Position numbers and translations under genes: made by a program. A DNA stretch of 15,052 nucleotides from an uncultured Ruminococcus sp. (GTDB lineage: Bacteria > Bacillota > Clostridia > Oscillospirales > Ruminococcaceae), in NCBI GenBank assembly GCA_947175975.1, contig CAMWOX010000017.1, forward strand, positions 1 through 15,052, given 5' to 3'. The notes beneath the pieces are model-generated. The model had not been told where the DNA came from, did no database searches, and saw only the letters and a list, made by a program, of their open reading frames with translations. Of this stretch, positions 1 through 7,546 are shown in pieces (within the stretch, counting starts at the first letter, position 1; each line of letters begins with the position of its first letter).

Positions 1-1
1 T

Positions 2-1786
2 TGCAGCAATGTCCGCAAAGCTGTTCGGGATATGGCAGAAGAACTCATGAAACTTTATGCCAAACGTGAAAAAAGTGAGGGTTATGCATTCTACCCGGAT
101 GATGAAATGCAACATGACTTTGAAGAGCGTTTTCCTTATGCAGAAACCGAGGATCAGCTCCAAAGCATCCAAGAAATCAAAGCGGACATGGAACGCTCCC
201 GCCCAATGGATCGTTTATTATGTGGTGATGTAGGATTCGGGAAAACAGAAGTCGCATTCCGTGCAGCTATGAAATGCGTCCTGAGTGACAGACAATGTGC
301 CATTCTCGCACCGACAACTGTTCTGGCATTACAGCATTACCGGACAGCCGTTCAGCGTTTTGATCAAATGCCTGTCCGGATTGAAATGCTTTCCAGATTC
401 CGGACACCCAAAGAGCAGAAAAAAATTCTGGAAGATCTTGAAAAAGGCAAAATTGATATTATTATCGGCACACACAGAATTGTTCAGAAAGATGTGAAAT
501 TTCATGCACTGGGACTTGCCGTAATTGACGAAGAACAGCGTTTCGGTGTTGCTCATAAAGAACGCTTCAAGGAAATATTCGCCGGAATTGATGTTCTCAC
601 ACTTTCCGCAACCCCTATTCCGAGAACACTCAATATGGCATTGTCCGGCATCCGGGATATGTCTGTACTGGCTGATCCACCGCAGGACAGATACCCTGTC
701 CAGACTTATGTCACAGAATACCAGGAAAGCCTGATCACACAGGCGATCTCCAGAGAATTAAAGCGTGGCGGTCAGGTGTATTATATTCACAACCGGATTG
801 ATACGATCCCGAACTGTGCGGCAAAAATCCAGAATCTGTTTCCGGATGCCAGAATTGCCACTGCACACGGCAGATTATCCGAATCGGAAATATCAGACAT
901 CTGGCAGAAAGTCCTGGACTGCGAAATTGATATTCTTGTCTGCACCACGATCATAGAAACAGGTGTTGACGTTGCCAATGTCAACACCCTGATTATCGAA
1001 GATTCCGACAATTTCGGACTGAGTCAGCTCTATCAGCTCCGTGGAAGAGTCGGACGCTCCAACCGGAGAGCCTATGCATACTTCCTATTCCAGCGCAACA
1101 AAGTCCTGTCAGAAATCGCATCCCGGAGACTGGAAGCCATGCGTGAATTTACACAGTTCGGATCGGGATTCCGGATTGCAATGCGTGATCTGGAAATCCG
1201 TGGTGCAGGGAGCATTCTTGGCGGTCGCCAGCACGGACACATGGAAACAGTCGGCTATGACATGTACATGCAGATGCTCAACGAAGAGATCGCAAACATC
1301 AAAGGCGAAAAGCTCCCGAAATTATCTTCCTGCATGATTGATATTCAAATGGAAGCATATATTCCGGAAGAATATATACAAAGCAATACAGCCAGAATTG
1401 ACATGTACCGGAAAATTGCAGTTGTCCATGATGAGCATGACGAATCAGAACTGATTGATGAATTAATTGATCGCTACGGTGAACCGCCGACAGCAATCAC
1501 AAGCCTGATCAAGATTTCCCTGCTCCGAAATTCCGCCGCTGCCATGGGAATCACTGAAATCACACAGAGAAATGCCAGCCTGCAATTCTACACAGAATCT
1601 CCTGAACCGGAACAGATCACGGCATTATCTCAGAAATACGGCAGAAGAATTTTGTTTTTCTGCACAGGAAAATCCTATATCGGTGTGAAACTGATCTCCG
1701 GGCAGTCTCCGGCAAGACTGATGCAGGAAGTGATCTTTACAATGCGTGATGCCATTGCAGAAAAAGCAGAAAATCAGATACGATAA
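2..1786 (+). CDS. mfd: Transcription-repair coupling factor Mfd, C-terminal part (5' end outside the window)
   Basis: Mfd is a cytosolic ATP-driven DNA translocase. It removes RNA polymerase stalled at DNA lesions and recruits the UvrABC excision machinery. The frame is open from base 2, so the start lies upstream; about 594 codons are visible of a family usually near 1,150. Counting from base 2, the segment carries the Walker A motif GDVGFGKTE (about residues 75-83), the DEEQ box IDEEQRFGV (about 175-183), SATPIPRTL (motif III and its extension, about 202-210), and the TTIIETGVDVANVNT and QLYQLRGRVGR helicase motifs (motifs V and VI). The RecG-like translocation segment and the C-terminal Mfd domain follow. 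The internal ATG at 32 is not the real start, because Mfd-like sequence (KAVRD) precedes it. The gene ends in TAA and overlaps the convergent macro/HTH gene by 13 bases. The family call is very secure. Confidence 0.96.
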   Translation, partial: CSNVRKAVRDMAEELMKLYAKREKSEGYAFYPDDEMQHDFEERFPYAETEDQLQSIQEIKADMERSRPMDRLLCGDVGFGKTEVAFRAAMKCVLSDRQCAILAPTTVLALQHYRTAVQRFDQMPVRIEMLSRFRTPKEQKKILEDLEKGKIDIIIGTHRIVQKDVKFHALGLAVIDEEQRFGVAHKERFKEIFAGIDVLTLSATPIPRTLNMALSGIRDMSVLADPPQDRYPVQTYVTEYQESLITQAISRELKRGGQVYYIHNRIDTIPNCAAKIQNLFPDARIATAHGRLSESEISDIWQKVLDCEIDILVCTTIIETGVDVANVNTLIIEDSDNFGLSQLYQLRGRVGRSNRRAYAYFLFQRNKVLSEIASRRLEAMREFTQFGSGFRIAMRDLEIRGAGSILGGRQHGHMETVGYDMYMQMLNEEIANIKGEKLPKLSSCMIDIQMEAYIPEEYIQSNTARIDMYRKIAVVHDEHDESELIDELIDRYGEPPTAITSLIKISLLRNSAAAMGITEITQRNASLQFYTESPEPEQITALSQKYGRRILFFCTGKSYIGVKLISGQSPARLMQEVIFTMRDAIAEKAENQIR

Positions 1787-4119
1787 GATATATTTGCGGC
1801 ATCTTCTTCTTTGTCTTTCTTTGAGACGAGAGTACGAGTTCCAGTGAGAATCCAGTCGGGATTGATATCATCCAAAGCATCATTTAGATCCCCCACTGTT
1901 TTGATGCCACCCTGCAATAATTCTTCAATCTGGAAATCCCTTTCTGACACTGGATAAGAATGTCCAGCACAACGGATACAATCAATCCGTTTACCCTGTG
2001 GCAATTTAATACCAACCGCTATTGCAATTGCTGTATCTTTTGTCATTGTGACATGTTTCTCACTATTGACAAATACACTGATCCGGCTCTTAGCAAGCGT
2101 GATTTCTTTTGCAAGCTTACTATAAGAATTTCCTTCTGCTCTGTATTTTTTCAGATAGTCTACAAAGCGTCCCCATTCAGGCTTTAGCAACTCATATTTT
2201 TTCTCAAGCTCTTTTTGCTTTTCCAGAGTACGCTCATATGCTTTCTCAAGCTCTTCTATCATTTCCCGATTATACTCATATGCTTTCTTTAACTCTTGGT
2301 GACTTGCTTCAACCAGATCTATCTGATCCCCGGTATGCACTAGTAATTCATCAAAAGATTGATTCAAAAGAATTACATTTTCTGCGATCTTTTGAGAATT
2401 TATTTTTACTTCTTCTGTATGCTGCTCCACTATATTCAGCAGATTCTGCATTTCTTTTTGTATCCTTTTCTCAAAATCTCCACCACTGAGGGAAGCCAGA
2501 TAAATCTTTGCAAGTTCCTTCCAACATTTTTCTGTATAACTAGAAGCATCATTGAAACCCCATGCCGGATTATAATATTTCAGTATGAGATCTAGTATTG
2601 GAATGCTTTGTTGAAAATTGTTCAGATAATATTCTATGATGAAGTCTTCCCTTGTTGTCGGATAAAAATAACCAGCATCGTGCAGAAACTCAAAGCGTTC
2701 TTCTTGTGAAAATTCCAAAACAGCAGCAATTGCTGTATCTTTTGTCATTGTGACATGTTTCTCACTATTGACAAATACACTGATCCGGCTCTTAGCAAGC
2801 GTGATTTCTTTTGCAAGCTTACTATAAGAATTTCCTTCTGCTCTGTATTTTTTCAGATAGTCTACAAAGCGTCCCCATTCAGGCTTTAGCAACTCATATT
2901 TTTTCTCAAGCTCTTTTTGCTTTTCCAGAGTACGCTCATATGCTTTCTCAAGCTCTTCTATCATTTCCCGATTATACTCATATGCTTTCTTTAACTCTTG
3001 GTGACTTGCTTCAACCAGATCTATCTGATCCCCGGTATGCACTAGTAATTCATCAAAAGATTGATTCAAAAGAATTACATTTTCTGCGATCTTTTGAGAA
3101 TTTATTTTTACTTCTTCTGTATGCTGCTCCACTATATTCAGCAGATTCTGCATTTCTTTTTGTATCCTTTTCTCAAAATCTCCACCACTGAGGGAAGCCA
3201 GATAAATCTTTGCAAGTTCCTTCCAACATTTTTCTGTATAACTAGAAGCATCATTGAAACCCCATGCCGGATTATAATATTTCAGTATGAGATCTAGTAT
3301 TGGAATGCTTTGTTGAAAATTGTTCAGATAATATTCTATGATGAAGTCTTCCCTTGTTGTCGGATAAAAATAACCAGCATCGTGCAGAAACTCAAAGCGT
3401 TCTTCTTGTGAAAATTCCAAAACAGCAGCAATTGCTACCATACTGTGAAAATCCACCAGAATATCTTTTTGCTGCAACAAATTCTGAATCAGGATTTCCG
3501 GCACAAGTGCCTTTTCTGAAAGTGTTTTGGAATTATATTGCTGATTCCGAAGTCCTCGATAGATCCAATGGCGTGTTTTTCTCCTGTTCCTGCTGAAATC
3601 TCCCATCAGATCATGTTTATCCTGATAAAGCCTTGTAAAATACACATCCGGCTGATAACTCTTTTTTTGCTGAAAATAGTGTAGCATTTTCCGGACTTCC
3701 TGTAGGGCAGATTCCTGTGTTACGTCACATAACTGCGGTGTCAGAAACGGAAATGTAATCACCAGTTTCTGGAGATTCAAGTCTCTTGCACAGAAAAAAG
3801 CTTCTGCCAGATACTCAAACAATGTAGCTGGATTCTCTTCACTGGCAGATTTTATATCATCCGCATCTGTGCAGATCACATATTGAAAATCCCTGTAATC
3901 AGGGAAATTCAATAAATTTTCATGCTGGATTAAGCCCTCGTTCATTCCGCCGGAATAAGTAGTGTCTTCCTTTTTAAAAATCAAGAAATATTTCCCATAA
4001 AAGATACAATCATAGCCATAGTCTTCCAAGAAATACGGACTACATCCGAAACAGATCAGTGCTTTTGCGTCCGTCTGGAATAGATTTTGTTTTTCATCCT
4101 GTAACAAAAAAAGTGACAT
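1774..4119 (-). CDS. Degenerate macro-like domain protein with three HTH modules and coiled coils, carrying an internal 702-bp tandem duplication
   Basis: This is a 781-residue protein. Residues 1-170 follow the layout of a macro (ADP-ribose-binding) domain: the opening MSLFLLQDEKQNLF..TDAKAL matches the usual start up to VDAIVNAAN, and LNLQKLVITFPFLTP matches the SIAFPLIS strand. However, the NAAN motif and the glycine-rich phosphate loop are absent, so ADP-ribose hydrolysis is unlikely. Three XRE-like HTH modules follow, each ending in a GY/GH-x-YP-x-x-x-x-DF signature (249-259, 483-493, 719-729). Long charged coiled coils lie between them (about 330-412 and 564-646). Clostridial proteins with one macro domain plus one C-terminal HTH of this kind are known from memory and are near 350 residues, so this one is greatly expanded. 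Residues 228-461 and 462-695 are identical. ATG at 4119 was chosen because the macro-like fold begins there; the frame stays open to 4326 only by overlapping pfkA. The ribosome site is weak (GGGG). Function is unknown; a DNA-binding regulator or defence-related role is only a guess. Confidence 0.8.
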   Translation of the reverse strand: MSLFLLQDEKQNLFQTDAKALICFGCSPYFLEDYGYDCIFYGKYFLIFKKEDTTYSGGMNEGLIQHENLLNFPDYRDFQYVICTDADDIKSASEENPATLFEYLAEAFFCARDLNLQKLVITFPFLTPQLCDVTQESALQEVRKMLHYFQQKKSYQPDVYFTRLYQDKHDLMGDFSRNRRKTRHWIYRGLRNQQYNSKTLSEKALVPEILIQNLLQQKDILVDFHSMVAIAAVLEFSQEERFEFLHDAGYFYPTTREDFIIEYYLNNFQQSIPILDLILKYYNPAWGFNDASSYTEKCWKELAKIYLASLSGGDFEKRIQKEMQNLLNIVEQHTEEVKINSQKIAENVILLNQSFDELLVHTGDQIDLVEASHQELKKAYEYNREMIEELEKAYERTLEKQKELEKKYELLKPEWGRFVDYLKKYRAEGNSYSKLAKEITLAKSRISVFVNSEKHVTMTKDTAIAAVLEFSQEERFEFLHDAGYFYPTTREDFIIEYYLNNFQQSIPILDLILKYYNPAWGFNDASSYTEKCWKELAKIYLASLSGGDFEKRIQKEMQNLLNIVEQHTEEVKINSQKIAENVILLNQSFDELLVHTGDQIDLVEASHQELKKAYEYNREMIEELEKAYERTLEKQKELEKKYELLKPEWGRFVDYLKKYRAEGNSYSKLAKEITLAKSRISVFVNSEKHVTMTKDTAIAIAVGIKLPQGKRIDCIRCAGHSYPVSERDFQIEELLQGGIKTVGDLNDALDDINPDWILTGTRTLVSKKDKEEDAANISYRI
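2024..3436. repeat. Perfect 702-bp direct tandem duplication (two copies, 9-bp shared edge)
   Basis: Bases 2024-2734 and 2726-3436 were compared block by block and no mismatch was found. The period is 702 bp, or 234 codons, so the reading frame of the surrounding gene is kept. The nine bases gcaattgct occur at 2024-2032, 2726-2734 and 3428-3436, marking both outer edges and the junction; the core gcaattgc is a palindrome. The simplest reading is one very recent duplication between 9-bp repeats of an ancestral gene that was 234 codons shorter. An assembly error cannot be excluded from sequence alone. Confidence 0.97.
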
Positions 4120-4135
4120 AAAATCCCCGCTTTCC

Positions 4136-4190
4136 AGTAAAAGAAATCCCTGCCTTTGTGAAAAAACGCAGAGACAGGGAAGTTTTTTAA
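4136..4190 (-). terminator. Probable intrinsic terminator after pfkA
   Basis: On the minus strand, a 9-bp stem TCCCTGTCT / AGGCAGGGA (4172-4180 with 4147-4155, one T-G pair) is followed by TTTCTTTTA and preceded by an A-rich tract. The wobble pair works only on the minus strand and becomes a C-A mismatch on plus, which supports minus-strand use. The loop is rather long (16 bases). It lies between pfkA and the macro/HTH gene, so the latter would depend on read-through or an unseen promoter. Confidence 0.55.
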
Positions 4191-4198
4191 ATTCAAAA

Positions 4199-5275
4199 TC
4201 AATCACCAAATGAAATTCCCAGATCACGGGCAGTCTGTACCTGCTGTCCCTTAGGATCAACAAGCTTTTTCTTGCCAGCAATGTCTTCCAGCTTATTTGC
4301 CGTGATCTTGCCATCCACAGATGCAACCGTACGTCCGAATTTTCCCTCTGCGATCAGTTTCGCCGCATGGACACCGAACTGTGTCGCAAGCATTCTGTCA
4401 TAGGCACTCGGAGAACCGCCACGGAGCATATGACCGGGAACACAGACTCTTGCCTCAATTCCAGTATTCTTCTCAATCTGTGCGGCAATCCGATTTGTGT
4501 CGTTGCCGTTTTCTGCGTGGAATTTCTCACGTTCTTTCTTTTTGAGTTTCGCAATTTTCAGATCATTCACACCTTCGGCAACTGCCAGGATGGAGAACGT
4601 CTTGCCTTTCTGCGCTCTCTTGACAACAGCATCACAGATTTTATCCATATCATAGGGAATCTCCGGCAGTAAAATAATATCTGCACCACCTGCAATCCCT
4701 GCATAGAGTGTGAGCCACCCTGCCCGGTTACCCATGATTTCGCAGACCATAATCCGGGAATGGCTTGCCGCCGTAGTATGCAGTCTATCAAGTGCATCTG
4801 TCGCAATATCCACAGCTGTATGGAATCCGAATGTGACATCCGTTCCGTAAAGATCATTATCAATTGTTTTGGGCAAACCAATCACATTCAATCCCTCATC
4901 AGCCAGTAATTTGGATGTCTTGTGTGTACCGTTGCCGCCAAGTGTCAGCAGACAGTCTAATTTCTGCTTCTTGTAAGTCTGCACCATGTTCTCCACTTTA
5001 TTGATATTATCATCACCAATAACAGTCATCATCTTGAATGGCTGGCGTTTTGTACCTAAAATTGTACCGCCTTGCGTGAGAATGCCAGAAAATTCCGACG
5101 GCTGCATATCTCTGCAAAGCCCATGGATCAAACCGTAGTAACCATTGGAAATGCCCACGATCTGGACATTGTCTTCTCCAAAACGCTCATAACACGCTTT
5201 GACAACACCTCTAATTGTCGCATTGAGTCCGGGGCAGTCACCACCGCTTGTGAGAATGCCAATTCTTTTTTTCAT
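4199..5275 (-). CDS. pfkA: 6-phosphofructokinase
   Basis: This cytosolic glycolytic enzyme phosphorylates fructose 6-phosphate to fructose 1,6-bisphosphate. The 358-residue protein has the N-terminal GGDCPGLN (11-18), GGNGT (113-117), PKTIDND with the catalytic aspartate (135-141), MGNRAGW (181-187), PEIPY (204-208) and RGGSPSAYDR (285-294). Length and motif order fit the PFK-A superfamily. The donor is ambiguous: glycine at the second key site of GGNGT points to ATP, while lysine in PKTIDND is the PPi-type residue. That mixed state is known in some ATP-using members such as the trypanosomatid enzymes. The metal-binding aspartate of the usual GGDGT is asparagine here. The start is supported by GGAGG at 5285-5289, 9 bases upstream. 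It lies 35 bp after the stop of the broken GH5-like gene on the same strand, so the two probably share a transcript. Confidence 0.93.
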   Translation of the reverse strand: MKKRIGILTSGGDCPGLNATIRGVVKACYERFGEDNVQIVGISNGYYGLIHGLCRDMQPSEFSGILTQGGTILGTKRQPFKMMTVIGDDNINKVENMVQTYKKQKLDCLLTLGGNGTHKTSKLLADEGLNVIGLPKTIDNDLYGTDVTFGFHTAVDIATDALDRLHTTAASHSRIMVCEIMGNRAGWLTLYAGIAGGADIILLPEIPYDMDKICDAVVKRAQKGKTFSILAVAEGVNDLKIAKLKKKEREKFHAENGNDTNRIAAQIEKNTGIEARVCVPGHMLRGGSPSAYDRMLATQFGVHAAKLIAEGKFGRTVASVDGKITANKLEDIAGKKKLVDPKGQQVQTARDLGISFGD

Positions 5276-5310
5276 AAATAAAAACCTCCAGTATGATTAA
5301 ATAAATTTTA

Positions 5311-6328
5311 TTATAATTTTTCAGCCAGCTGTTTCCGGATCTTTTCGTCCTGGATATTGATGATCCCGAAATCTTTTTCTTTGTAATTCCAGTAAGCACG
5401 TCCGATCTGGTATTTGTCAAATATGGAACAGATATCGGCAGTCCAGTTGATTTTGGAACTGTCGTCCGCCAAATCAATTACGCCATATTCTCCGCAGTAA
5501 AGAGGAATATTGCGTTCTTCCGCAATTTTCAGGGCAGGCAGGAACAGTGTCTCAAAGAAACGGCTTGTCATCTCTGTGAGATCTTCCCGGTAAATCACCC
5601 CGGCAAGCTGTAGGGAAAGCCGTCTGCTCTGTGTACGATATTCTACAATACTTTCCGGGTATCTGATCCGGAAATCCGCCCGCATATTGTCCACCCAGTA
5701 AGCACCCTGATGTGTAAAAATAATTGGTTCATAACTATGGAACGTATAAGCAACTTTCTCATCCTCCAAATCCGGGAGTTCTGGAACGCTGAGAACACTG
5801 TTATACCTGGTACCGCCGAAGATAATCCAGGAATCTGGTGCAATGGCACGGATTTCACGGATCGTTTTCAATGCAATCCGATTCCAGTCTTCCGCAACGG
5901 ACGGCTCTACAATCTCATTGAGCAATTCAAAAGCGATACTATCAGGATATCCACCATAGCGGGAAGCAATTGTCTTCCAGAGGGAATAAAACCGCTCCTG
6001 TCGTATTGCATCATGGAAAAAAACCGTTTTGTCAGTCTTGTCCAGCGGATCAAACGAATAGCCAAATGTCTCGTGCAAGTCAATGATCATATGCAGATGA
6101 TATTTCCTGCACCATTCCAGACAGTGATCCAGATAAGTATACCCCTCCTGCCGGACGGAGCCGTCTTCTTCTTCCAGGATCATATAGGAACTCTCGTCCG
6201 AGAGAAGCAATATAGATAAGATCCGATTCTGTGATAAAATTTCTGTAATGCTCGGGGGAAGTATCGTCTGTCTGAGAAAGCCAGCCACCGAGATTCACTC
6301 CGTGCAGAAATCCATCCAATCTACGCAT
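5311..6328 (-). pseudogene. GH5-like (BglC-type) intracellular beta-glucanase, frameshifted
   Basis: Two overlapping minus frames together make one glycoside hydrolase family 5-like protein. The first 44 codons (6328 to 6197) read MRRLDGFLHGVNLGGWLSQ and end at IYIASLG. The rest resumes at YMILEEEDG (about 6186) in another frame and runs to TAA at 5311. In relatives about nine residues, including the conserved arginine of an HVRLP-type strand, sit between these points; only 10 bases remain, so about 17 bases seem lost. Both catalytic glutamates survive: the acid/base in LLNE (codon 5914-5916) and the nucleophile in GEYG (5488-5490). DLHETFGYSF, FHSYEP and AYWNY are also kept. There is no signal peptide, so an intact form would act inside the cell on imported oligosaccharides. 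The start has AAAGGA at 6338-6343, spaced 9 bases, and a strong promoter lies upstream. Probably inactive unless the shift is a sequencing error. Confidence 0.82.
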
Positions 6329-6432
6329 AAAACAAGATCCTTTCTTAATTTATTTCATTCTTATCATCTTCAGGAGAAAAGCCTGGATTCAATACACATA
6401 TTTTACGAACAGCTTTTGAAAACCTTTTTTTA

Positions 6433-6461
6433 ATGATATCATAAATACTTATTTTTGTCAA
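6433..6461 (-). promoter_or_regulatory. Sigma-A promoter for the GH5-like/pfkA cluster
   Basis: On the minus strand, the -35 box TTGACA (6456-6461) and the -10 box TATCAT (6433-6438) are separated by exactly 17 bases. This lies about 105 bases upstream of the GH5-like start codon, in an AT-rich leader. Confidence 0.7.
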
Positions 6462-6470
6462 GTGCTTCTG

Positions 6471-6513
6471 TCAACCTTAACCCACCGTCTAAAGTCGATG
6501 GGATTGCGGTTGA
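6471..6513. repeat. Long interrupted inverted repeat, IS200/IS605-end-like
   Basis: Arms TCAACC (6471-6476) and GGTTGA (6508-6513) enclose a second imperfect stem CCCACCG / CGATGGG (6481-6487 with 6496-6502) around a TCTAAAGT loop. No U-tract follows on either strand, so it is a poor terminator. The shape and the TCTAAAG loop resemble the subterminal hairpins of IS200/IS605-type elements in Clostridia, as recalled; no transposase gene is present. Confidence 0.4.
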
Positions 6514-6520
6514 TGTTATT

Positions 6521-6751
6521 TCAGGCATTTGGATCATATTTCACATCGTCATATACTGTCCAAAATAGTATTCTTACCCGAGTTCCTACATTACAACCTC
6601 TACCTTGCGAAGAAAGACTATGTTGTTTTGTTATGGAATATGTAATAGCCGTATACTCAACTGTACCGCCGTCTTTATACCAAGTAGGAATAGGAACGAG
6701 AAGTATCACACAAATCAAAATTATGAAAATAACTCTTGTTCGTTTCTTCAT
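6521..6751 (-). CDS. Small membrane-anchored or secreted protein of unknown function
   Basis: This is a 76-residue protein. It has a basic N-terminus (MKKRTR) and one hydrophobic segment (about residues 7-22), followed by VPIPTWYKDGGTVEYTAITY and a mixed polar tail ending in VYDDVKYDPNA. The pattern of an N-terminal membrane anchor, then PIP..x-KDGGTVEY and a short extracytoplasmic beta-rich domain, resembles small hypothetical proteins I recall from other Firmicutes, but I know no function. There is no lipobox cysteine in the right place. The start is well supported by AGGAGA at 6759-6764, 7 bases upstream. It sits alone between two hairpins, one of which (6471-6513) begins just past its stop. 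Confidence 0.72.
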   Translation of the reverse strand: MKKRTRVIFIILICVILLVPIPTWYKDGGTVEYTAITYSITKQHSLSSQGRGCNVGTRVRILFWTVYDDVKYDPNA

Positions 6752-6796
6752 ATAGAACTCTCCTATACTTTAATCTCTTAATAATAATATAACACA

Positions 6797-6820
6797 TCCC
6801 CCGCCTTTAGAGACAGGGGA
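6797..6820 (-). terminator. Hairpin after the hemolysin III gene, probable terminator
   Basis: On the minus strand, TCCCCTGTCT (6811-6820) pairs over 10 bp with AGGCGGGGGA (6797-6806) around a CTAA loop; two T-G pairs are required. It starts 10 bases after the hemolysin III stop. The following tract is U- and A-rich (TGTGTTATATTATTATT) rather than a clean U-run, so termination may be partial. The shape also resembles IS605-type end hairpins. Confidence 0.5.
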
Positions 6821-6830
6821 ATTTTTGCTG

Positions 6831-7499
6831 CTATTTTATACCGATTGCATAGAGTACAGAGAAATAATGCAGAATACTCCCCGCAATGACAAATAAATGC
6901 CAGATAGAATGGAAATACCGGATTTTATGCTTTTTGTAGAAAATCACACCCAGAGAATAGCACAAGCCGCCGACAATCAACATAATCAGGCTGAATTTCG
7001 ACAATGCTAGATATAATGGCTTAATTGCCAGGATAATCCCCCATCCCATGAGAACATAGCAGATAGTAGAAAACTTACTGAATTTCTCCAGATTCACGGA
7101 AGAAAATACAATCCCCAGGACAGCCGCACCCCAGATACAGCCGAAAATTGTCCATCCAAGCCACATAGGTTCCATACAGCATAAGACATAGGGCGTATAA
7201 GTTCCTGCAATCAATAAAAATATCGTATCATGATCAAATACCCGGAATACTCTCTTTGCTGTTGGATTTGTCAATGCATGATACAGTGTTGACATAGTGT
7301 ATAAAATAATCAGGGATGCACCAAAAACAGATGCCGAAACAATCGCTTTTGCACCGCTTCCGTGTACGGCACAGGACACAATTAGGACGGCACATCCTGC
7401 AATGGCTAATAATGCCCCAACACCGTGCGAGATGGAATTGAAGATCTCCTCTCCGAGTGTGTAATCCGGCAATGTAATTGCTGATTTGGTTTTTTTCAT
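6831..7499 (-). CDS. Hemolysin III / PAQR family membrane protein
   Basis: This is a 222-residue polytopic membrane protein with about seven hydrophobic segments. It carries the three conserved PAQR/hemolysin III motifs: E-x-x-x-N-SISHGVGA near the N-terminus (His25), STLYHAL followed by FDHDTIFLLIAGTYTP (His74, Asp89, His90, Asp91), and HSIWHLFV near the C-terminus (His197, His201). These histidines and acidic residues are the likely metal site of the family, which includes YqfA. Despite the name, most members have no proven haemolytic role; functions in membrane or lipid homeostasis have been proposed. The start is supported by AGAGGA at 7509-7514, spaced 9 bases. It appears monocistronic, with a hairpin directly after its stop and a geneless stretch upstream. 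Confidence 0.9.
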   Translation of the reverse strand: MKKTKSAITLPDYTLGEEIFNSISHGVGALLAIAGCAVLIVSCAVHGSGAKAIVSASVFGASLIILYTMSTLYHALTNPTAKRVFRVFDHDTIFLLIAGTYTPYVLCCMEPMWLGWTIFGCIWGAAVLGIVFSSVNLEKFSKFSTICYVLMGWGIILAIKPLYLALSKFSLIMLIVGGLCYSLGVIFYKKHKIRYFHSIWHLFVIAGSILHYFSVLYAIGIK

Positions 7500-7546
7500 A
7501 AATTTTGTTCCTCTCTGTAATTCTGGATTAATTATGAGTCAACTAT

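Noticed and set aside
32..34. ATG at 32 as the start of mfd
   Set aside because: The frame is open to base 2 with Mfd-like sequence before it, and more than half of the protein would be missing.
2109..3191. Twin plus-strand open frames of 126 codons (2109-2489 and 2811-3191)
   Set aside because: They are antisense shadows of the duplicated unit; they are identical only because the gene below is duplicated, and no ribosome site or family pattern was seen.
2024..3436. CRISPR array or intergenic repeat array as explanation of the repeats
   Set aside because: There are only two 702-bp units, both coding, with no spacers.
4120..4326. N-terminal extension of the macro/HTH frame up to 4326
   Set aside because: It overlaps the end of pfkA in another frame, shows no protein-family features, and the macro-like domain begins naturally at the ATG at 4119.
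6433..6461. CcpA-type catabolite site near the GH5-like/pfkA promoter
   Set aside because: I looked for a TGNAANCGNTNNCA-like palindrome and found none.
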